From the NCBI GenBank assembly GCA_003162255.1, contig PMMJ01000350.1:1-18548 (forward strand): DNA of 18,548 nucleotides. Direction: 5' to 3'. The notes under the pieces are model-generated. The model ran no database searches. It saw only the letters and a list, made by a program, of their open reading frames with translations, and had not been told where the DNA came from. Made by a program: the position numbers and the translations under genes. The DNA is from Acidobacteriaceae bacterium (lineage in GTDB: Bacteria > Acidobacteriota > Terriglobia > Terriglobales > Acidobacteriaceae). Below, in pieces: positions 13,774 through 18,548 of the stretch. Numbering within the stretch: the first letter of the stretch is position 1; the number at the start of each line of letters is the position of its first letter.

Positions 13774-14832
13774 CTACTTCAGTTGTGCCGGCGCTACTAA
13801 CACCTCCGCCGTCATCCCCGGCACATAAGCCCCTTTGGGATTCTCCAGCCTTACCTTCAAAGCAATCGTCCTTATATCCCGCTTGCGCCGCCCCACATCC
13901 CGCTGGGTAGCAAAATCTGCTTCCGCCGCCTTGTAAAAAACCTTTCCCGGAAGCACTGTGCCCCCCGGCAGCCGCACCCGCAATGTGTCCCCGATGCCAA
14001 TGTGATCGGCCGCCGTCTCCGGAATCGCCGCGAACACCCACGTGTCACTGAAATCCACCACCGTCACAATCGCCTGACCCGCACTCACCACTTCGCCTTC
14101 GCGCGCCGCCCGCACCAGTACCGTCCCTGTCACCGGCGAATAAATCTTCGTATATCCGAGGTGCACTTCCGCCTCTTTCAATGCCGCTACCGCGTTATCC
14201 ACCTGCGCTCGCGACGAGGCCACCGTACTCTCGGCCGCCGTAGCCTGATTTGTCCGGGCAATCGCCGAATTCAGATCCGCCTGGCCTGCCGCAACCTGAT
14301 CTTTCAGCGCCTGAACGCTAGCTTCCTGGGCCTTAAGATTCATCTCGGCCTGCACTCGATCCTGATCCGAAGCTACGCCCGCCTGCGCTAGTCCAATCGT
14401 CCGCCGGCTATCGCTCTGCACCCGAGTCAAAGTGGCCTCCGCCTGCGCCAGTTGTGCCCGCGCCGCCTCCAGACGCGCTTGCGAGTTCGCCACGTCTCCC
14501 GTCGTCGACCCTTTCGTCGATTGCCGCGTGTATTCACTCTCGCTAACCTTCGAGCGCAAGCTGGAAATCGTTGCCGCCGCGGCCCGCTCCTCTGCCTCCA
14601 GTTCCGATGGATCCAGCAAAGCGATCAGATCGCCTTGCTTTACCTGCGTCCCCTCCTCCACCAGCAGCTTGAGAATTCGCCCTTGAATCTGCGGACTAAC
14701 GACAATCTGGTTCGCATCGACGGTCCCCACCAAGACCAGATCCTTCCCGCCAGGAGTAGAGAAGAAGTAGTAAGTCGAGGCAATCACCAAAATGACCGTC
14801 ATAACAATCAAAAATCGATTCCGCGCACTCAT
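13774..14832 (-). CDS. HlyD-family membrane fusion protein (YbhG-like)
   Basis: A 352-residue periplasmic adaptor linking the ABC exporter to the outer membrane. It has an N-terminal anchor (about 6-24), a first lipoyl-type half (VVSPQIQGRILKLLVEEGTQVKQGD), a long Ala/Gln-rich alpha-helical hairpin (about 75-225) likely to be coiled coil, the second lipoyl half (YSPVTGTVLVRAAREGEVV), and a beta-barrel with VPGMTAEV near the end. The start ATG 14832 has AGGAG seven bases upstream; an upstream in-frame TTG at 14838 is less likely. The ribosome-binding region is duplicated (see 14830-14860). It lies between the TetR gene and the ATPase, as in YbhG-type export operons. Confidence 0.9.
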   Translation of the reverse strand: MSARNRFLIVMTVILVIASTYYFFSTPGGKDLVLVGTVDANQIVVSPQIQGRILKLLVEEGTQVKQGDLIALLDPSELEAEERAAAATISSLRSKVSESEYTRQSTKGSTTGDVANSQARLEAARAQLAQAEATLTRVQSDSRRTIGLAQAGVASDQDRVQAEMNLKAQEASVQALKDQVAAGQADLNSAIARTNQATAAESTVASSRAQVDNAVAALKEAEVHLGYTKIYSPVTGTVLVRAAREGEVVSAGQAIVTVVDFSDTWVFAAIPETAADHIGIGDTLRVRLPGGTVLPGKVFYKAAEADFATQRDVGRRKRDIRTIALKVRLENPKGAYVPGMTAEVLVAPAQLK

Positions 14833-14860
14833 CAACAATCTCCTAACATCAATCTCCTAA
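14830..14860 (-). repeat. Duplicated ribosome-binding/start region before hlyD-like gene
   Basis: Two tandem copies of a unit containing TTAGGAGATTG and ATG (14847-14860 and 14830-14846; the second has an extra three bases). The upstream copy opens a five-codon frame at ATG 14849-14847 that ends in TGA at 14834-14832. This TGA overlaps the true ATG of the membrane fusion protein gene as TGATG, so reinitiation may influence its translation. Confidence 0.55.
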
Positions 14861-14911
14861 CGGATCGCCGGAAAGCCCTCGGCCTTTCTTCGCGTACTCG
14901 CGTCGGGGCGC

Positions 14912-15607
14912 TTAGCGAAACAGCGCCGCCGAAATGAACTCCAGCACAAACACGCGCCGTTCCCGTATCCTCTGTTCGGACAACGGATCCACCTTGGTCA
15001 ACGTTTTCATCAGCGGCGCCGCCCTGAAATAAAAGACAATCACCGCCGCTACCGATGGCAGAAAATCCATCGGGCTCACCGCCCTGAATTCCCCCGCCCG
15101 AATCCCCTCGCGCAAGACGTCCGCCAGCTTCTCGAAGACCGGACGAAAATATTTCCTGGCAATTCTGCGCATCCGGACGTTGCCTGTGCGAGACTGCATC
15201 CAGTCGCCTTGCACCACCCGCGTAAATAGCGGATTGGCAGCGAGGTAGTCGAAATACGCGCCCAGGTATTCCAGCATCTTCTTCCGCGGCGGCAATTTAC
15301 TTTCCAGCACCGGCATCAATCGAGCCCGCATCCCGCCGAACACATGATCGAGCACCGCGTCGTACAGAGCGTCCTTGTCTTCGAAGTAGTAATAAATCAG
15401 CGCCTTGTTGACGCGCGCCGCCTGCGCGATGGCATCCGTCCGAGCTCCGGCAATCCCATTTTCGGCAAATTCCGCCACCGCCGCCTTCAAGATCGCGGCG
15501 CGGCTCGCCTCGGGATGCCCGCGCGTTCCCAGCCGAGGAGCAAGCCGTTCGCGGCTGGAGTGGCCCTTGGGACGATGCAATCGAGCCGTAGCGACCGATG
15601 CTTTCAT
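14912..15607 (-). CDS. TetR-family transcriptional regulator
   Basis: A 231-residue TetR-type repressor. After about 30 extra basic residues, the DNA-binding domain covers about 33-80: AAILKAAVAEFAENGIAGARTDAIAQAARVNKALIYYYFEDKDALY, with the helix-turn-helix at about 58-78 and the family hallmark YYYF-DK. The C-terminal part is a helical ligand-binding domain with a YAP/CecR-like TetR_C flavour (AANPLFTRVVQGDWM). It lies 79 bases upstream of the hlyD-like gene on the same strand and probably controls the efflux operon and itself. A palindrome and a TATAAT element lie just before its ATG; there is little room for a ribosome-binding site and none is evident. Confidence 0.9.
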   Translation of the reverse strand: MKASVATARLHRPKGHSSRERLAPRLGTRGHPEASRAAILKAAVAEFAENGIAGARTDAIAQAARVNKALIYYYFEDKDALYDAVLDHVFGGMRARLMPVLESKLPPRKKMLEYLGAYFDYLAANPLFTRVVQGDWMQSRTGNVRMRRIARKYFRPVFEKLADVLREGIRAGEFRAVSPMDFLPSVAAVIVFYFRAAPLMKTLTKVDPLSEQRIRERRVFVLEFISAALFR

Positions 15608-15612
15608 ATAAT

Positions 15613-15622
15613 TAACCAGTTA
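15613..15622. promoter_or_regulatory. Putative TetR operator
   Basis: TAACCAGTTA is an inverted repeat (TAAC...GTTA) followed directly by another GTTA-like half (GTTAG to 15627). It sits between a TATAAT element and the TetR start codon, where a bound repressor would block transcription. Assignment to this TetR is inference from position. Confidence 0.35.
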
Positions 15623-15627
15623 GTTAG

Positions 15628-15633
15628 ATTATA
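15628..15633 (-). promoter_or_regulatory. Putative -10 element of the TetR-efflux operon
   Basis: On the - strand this reads TATAAT, a perfect -10 hexamer 20 bases before the TetR ATG. A TTGGAC at 15661-15656 is the nearest -35-like sequence, but the 22-base spacing is too long, so the -35 is unresolved. Confidence 0.35.
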
Positions 15634-15714
15634 GCACGGCGCTCTGGTGCGGATAGTCCAAGAGGGGCGGGACGATTAAGGGACAAGACTGCCCGAGCCG
15701 GAAGGGCTTCCCCC

Positions 15715-16077
15715 CTACGTTTTGGGTGCCTCCGCGGGCGGCCCAAACGGTCCGCAGCGCCCGTGCATGGATTGACGGAGCTTCTCGCGCTCTTCGGGAG
15801 TCATCTGCTCCCACCGTTCGGTCATGCGGCGCCGCCAGTGCATATGGCCGCCGTGGCGGCCGTGGAATCCGCCGAAAAGAATCTTGCTCAGGACCAAAAT
15901 TCCGATGGCTTGCCAGAAGCCGATCATGTGCCAGCCGAACAGAGCCGGCATCAGCCAGTTCCATAGCCGCATCACCACATAGCCAAACAGCGGAACAAAC
16001 ACCAGAAAGAACACTACGGCAAACATCATCATCTTCACTACCCTATTCACTACGCTACCCGCCCAGTCTCTTCCCAT
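15715..16077 (-). CDS. Small His-rich membrane protein, sigma-factor partner
   Basis: A 120-residue protein of unknown function. Two hydrophobic segments (about 14-37 and 44-68) are followed by a histidine-rich stretch, FHGRHGGHMHW (71-81), and a charged helix, RRRMTERWEQMTPEEREKLRQSM. The last pattern recalls short membrane proteins found next to ECF sigma factors and CpxP-like metal-linked proteins; that is memory of style, not a family match. Start ATG 16077 is chosen because GAGGTGA (16089-16083), overlapping the sigma-factor stop codon, is five bases upstream; a GTG at 16086 would lose this site. Coupling to the sigma gene suggests it might hold or release the sigma factor, or be co-induced with it. 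Confidence 0.75.
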   Translation of the reverse strand: MGRDWAGSVVNRVVKMMMFAVVFFLVFVPLFGYVVMRLWNWLMPALFGWHMIGFWQAIGILVLSKILFGGFHGRHGGHMHWRRRMTERWEQMTPEEREKLRQSMHGRCGPFGPPAEAPKT

Positions 16078-16087
16078 AGCCTTCACC

Positions 16088-16675
16088 TCATGATTTCAAA
16101 AATTCGTCGTGAATCGCCTGCAATCGCTCGCGCAAATAAAGAACCGCATAATGCTTGCGCGAGAGCAGCGTATTCACGCTTGCGCCAGATTCCGCCGCAA
16201 TCTCCTTGAAGCTGTGCCCCATCAGTTCATGGGCGATAAATACTTCGCGCTGCTCCTCCGGCAACTCGTCAAGCGCAGCCTCCAGTTCTTCCAGCAACAC
16301 GTTTCGCGCGTAAAGTGCCTCCGGCCCGGCATCCGGCGACGGCAGCAACTCTTCCAACTGAAGCACTTCCCGATCCTCCACAATCGCAGCCGGATCGCTC
16401 CTCAGCGCCTCCCGCTTCTTCTTGCGAAAAAGGTCCGTGATTCGATTGCGCGCTACGCGGAACAACCAGGCGGTAACCTGCTCCACCGGTTTCATCAGGC
16501 GGTAGGCCTCCACGAGTTCGTAGAAGACATCCTGCAGGATGTCTTCCGCGTCCTCACGGTCGGGCACGCGCCTGCGGATGAAGTCGCGCAGCCGGGATTG
16601 CTCCTGAGCGATCGCTCCCGAGATTCGATCGTCCTGCTCCGTCATCGCCCACCGTTTGGTCAGCGCATCATCCAT
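16088..16675 (-). CDS. RNA polymerase ECF-type sigma factor
   Basis: A sigma-70 family factor of the extracytoplasmic-function type, 195 residues from ATG 16675. Region 2 is seen as DREDAEDILQDVFYELVEAY followed by AWLFRVARNRITDLFRKKKRE. Region 4 is ALDELPEEQREVFIAHELMGHSFKEIAAESGASVNTLLSRKHYAVLYLRERL. There is no region 3, and the linker between 2 and 4 is acidic. The frame is open to a TTG at 16795, but those 40 residues are not sigma-like; a further ATG at 16645 is also possible, and neither ATG has a clear ribosome-binding site. The downstream membrane protein is translationally coupled. A secreted deacetylase gene is transcribed divergently. Confidence 0.88.
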   Translation of the reverse strand: MDDALTKRWAMTEQDDRISGAIAQEQSRLRDFIRRRVPDREDAEDILQDVFYELVEAYRLMKPVEQVTAWLFRVARNRITDLFRKKKREALRSDPAAIVEDREVLQLEELLPSPDAGPEALYARNVLLEELEAALDELPEEQREVFIAHELMGHSFKEIAAESGASVNTLLSRKHYAVLYLRERLQAIHDEFLKS

Positions 16676-16816
16676 CTGCTGGTGTAGACGAATGAGCGCG
16701 GCAAATATTGTATGAGGATAAGCAGAAGATACAGGAAAAACGGATGCAATCGAAAAGTCACTGTCCCGAAGTGATATGGACGGCCGAAATGCCAAGTGGC
16801 ACGATCAAAGGTAGTT

Positions 16817-17707
16817 ATGCCGCGAGTACATATCCTCATAGCCGCCGTGATTTTGTTATGGGCGCGCACGTCCTGCACATACTCGGAAACGCGTGCCCCT
16901 TTGGCAATCCCTCTGTCTGCCGACAAGCTGATTGCCCTTACCTTCGACGATGGCCCTCGGCCGTATGTCCTGTTCGGCACCAAGGGGGACCATCCGGCTC
17001 CAGGCCTTCTCGATACACTCGATAACAATGGTGTGAAGGGCACGTTTTTTGTTGTGGGGTGGCGGCTTACGCCCGGGACTTGGGGAGAACGGCGGCACGA
17101 ACAGAATGTCGGCGTCACCTGCATCGACGCCGCGCAGCAAATGGTTAAGCGCGGCCACGAATTGGAAGACCACACGTTCACCCATATCGAACTGCGCGGT
17201 GCAGAGAGGACAAAGGGAGAGCAGTGGGTGGTCGGCGACGTGGAACGCGCCGCCCAAGCGATCAAGGCAGTTACCGGCACACAGCCAAGGTACGTCAGGC
17301 CCCCAGACTGGAGCATCTCGGACGATGCGCGCCTGGACCTCGAACGGCACGGCTATCGCGTCCTAACCATCTCGGCGTCGAACTCCATTGCGCTGCGCGA
17401 CGTGAACTCGCTCGATTACCTGTGCACCAGGGGGAACTCGACCCAATGTCCTAAACCCTCTTTGGCGGGCGCAGTCTTGAAGCAGGTGCAACAGCGTGAG
17501 GCGAAGGGAATCTACACCCACATTATGGTGTTCCATGAGTTGTCGACAACGACGGCGATCATGCCGGAGTTGATCGGCAGTCTCAAAGCGCGGGGATACC
17601 GCTTCGTCACTTTGACTGAGTACATGAGGCTGGTAACGTCAAAACCCGCTAGCACGCGGGAAGTAGCGCGCTCTACAGGGCCCGCTGTCTTGGGTGGATC
17701 TCGGTAA
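16817..17707 (+). CDS. Secreted polysaccharide deacetylase (NodB domain)
   Basis: A 296-residue carbohydrate esterase family 4 protein, expected to remove acetyl groups from a polysaccharide or peptidoglycan outside the cytoplasm. An N-terminal signal sequence (about 4-17) is followed by motif 1 TFDDGP (42-47, with D44 and D45), motif 2 HTFTH (119-123), motif 3 RPPDW (161-165) and motif 5 with H240 (IMVFHEL). Motif 3 normally ends in YG, and motif 4 is weak (LRDVNSLDY). Several extra residues, including three cysteines (102, 203, 211), lie in loops. ATG 16817 has AAAGG five bases upstream; a GTG at 16796 in frame is less well supported. The cysteine at 20 is not in a good lipobox. Confidence 0.87.
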   Translation: MPRVHILIAAVILLWARTSCTYSETRAPLAIPLSADKLIALTFDDGPRPYVLFGTKGDHPAPGLLDTLDNNGVKGTFFVVGWRLTPGTWGERRHEQNVGVTCIDAAQQMVKRGHELEDHTFTHIELRGAERTKGEQWVVGDVERAAQAIKAVTGTQPRYVRPPDWSISDDARLDLERHGYRVLTISASNSIALRDVNSLDYLCTRGNSTQCPKPSLAGAVLKQVQQREAKGIYTHIMVFHELSTTTAIMPELIGSLKARGYRFVTLTEYMRLVTSKPASTREVARSTGPAVLGGSR

Positions 17708-17778
17708 TCTAGACCTTCGTAATTTTAAACCTGCGTGCTCACGATCCGGCCCATGAGTGTAGTCGGGATGTTTCACCA

Positions 17779-18468
17779 CTATTGTTTTCGGGATGCTTCC
17801 CTGATAAGTTGACACACCCGAAAGTGACCTTGCTCGCCGCGGTAGCAGGCCTCATCCTCCGCCGTGTGACCCCGGTTGTCCTTAGCTTTCGGATCAGCGC
17901 CTGCTTTTAGTAACTTCTCAGCGCCAATCGCGTCCCCGGTCATAGCAGCGGCTAAAAGCGGATTGAAGCCCGTCTTGGTTCTTGCATTCGGATTTGCTCC
18001 CGCATCAAGTAGAAGTTGCACCATCGCTCCATCCTTACATCTCTGGGAAGGAGCTTCCATCAATGCGGTCTCGCCGTCCCATTTCGTCGCATTTACGGGT
18101 ACACCGCCCTTCAGCAGTTCGCTGGCCACCTTCGGATTGCACATAAAGGCCGTCCCTATGAGAGCCTCAGCACCACCGTCGGGAAACTTCGGATCAGCGC
18201 CAGCCGACAGTAGCTCCAAGGCAAAATCTGTGTAATTCCAGCGGATGGCTTCGTGGAGCGGGATCGCTCCACACTGGTCCTGAATGTTGAGCTTTGCTCC
18301 AGATTTGACCATCGCGCTGGCTTTGCCCAAGTCTCCATCCCTGATTACTTGAACCAATAGTTCATTGCTTGGGCGCAGGCAGTTAGGTTCACTCTGCGCA
18401 TACGTTGACGCGGTCAACGCGAAAGACAATAAGGCAACACACAATGGCAAGCGTTTCATAACGCGCAT
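17779..18468 (-). CDS. Secreted ankyrin-repeat protein
   Basis: A 229-residue protein with a signal peptide (MKRLPLCVALLSFALTAS, likely cleaved after TYA) and about five ankyrin repeats. Clear units include IPLHEAIRWNYTDFALELLS, TALMEAPSQRCKDGAMVQLL and NPLLAAAMTGDAIGAEKLLK, each ending in a GADP/GANPN-type turn. It should be exported to the periplasm or beyond and act through protein binding. Two ATG codons, 18468 and 18459, both fit; neither has an obvious ribosome-binding site. It converges on the deacetylase gene with 71 bases between, where I see no convincing terminator. Its partner is unknown. Confidence 0.85.
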   Translation of the reverse strand: MRVMKRLPLCVALLSFALTASTYAQSEPNCLRPSNELLVQVIRDGDLGKASAMVKSGAKLNIQDQCGAIPLHEAIRWNYTDFALELLSAGADPKFPDGGAEALIGTAFMCNPKVASELLKGGVPVNATKWDGETALMEAPSQRCKDGAMVQLLLDAGANPNARTKTGFNPLLAAAMTGDAIGAEKLLKAGADPKAKDNRGHTAEDEACYRGEQGHFRVCQLIREASRKQ

Positions 18469-18548
18469 CTTATTGGAGGCGTGCCAGAATAGTCTAGGGC
18501 ATCTGTGGTTAACAGATAGCGCTCATCCTATGAGAGAGGATGTCAAGA

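Overview
The window is about 18.5 kb of bacterial chromosome of moderately high GC with tightly packed genes. The mix points to a Gram-negative, probably an Acidobacteriota (Terriglobia-like) soil bacterium: a TonB/ExbB/ExbD/ExbD cluster, a split biotin carboxylase plus carrier, a stand-alone MshEN protein, and dispersed intergenic palindromes of the kinds I recall from that phylum. This assignment is inference from gene families and style; there is no rRNA or other phylogenetic marker, and no tRNA, CRISPR array or transposase was seen.

Left part, all on the + strand. Positions 51-2884 hold an inner-membrane energy-transduction module (tonB, exbB and two different exbD genes) that would use proton-motive force to drive outer-membrane transport. 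The exbB-exbD gap carries three consecutive RNA hairpins. A TPR lipoprotein follows (3016-3837). Then come a biotin carboxylase and a biotin carrier protein (4036-6082), which together form the biotin half of an acyl-CoA carboxylase; no carboxyltransferase gene is in view. A membrane-anchored protein of unknown function lies at 6251-6907.

Centre, + strand, is the most unusual region (7107-11313). It encodes a sigma-54 activator with a degenerate receiver and no DNA-binding domain, a FliM-like protein lacking the CheY-binding end and part of the middle domain, a FliN-like protein with a CheC/CheX-like front half, and a stand-alone MshEN (c-di-GMP-binding type) protein with a four-cysteine front end. 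A near-consensus sigma-54 promoter (8669-8684) lies just upstream of the fliM-like gene. No other flagellar gene is visible. This may be a sigma-54-controlled switch-complex-like module outside a normal flagellar operon.

Right part. On the - strand, read from 15607 down to 11543, is an efflux operon: TetR repressor, HlyD-type membrane fusion protein, ABC ATPase and ABC-2 permease. Upstream on the same strand is a two-gene unit of ECF sigma factor and small His-rich membrane protein (16675-15715). Divergent from it on the + strand is a secreted NodB-family polysaccharide deacetylase (16817-17707), and convergent to that is a secreted ankyrin-repeat protein on the - strand (18468-17779). The final 80 bases show nothing I can identify.
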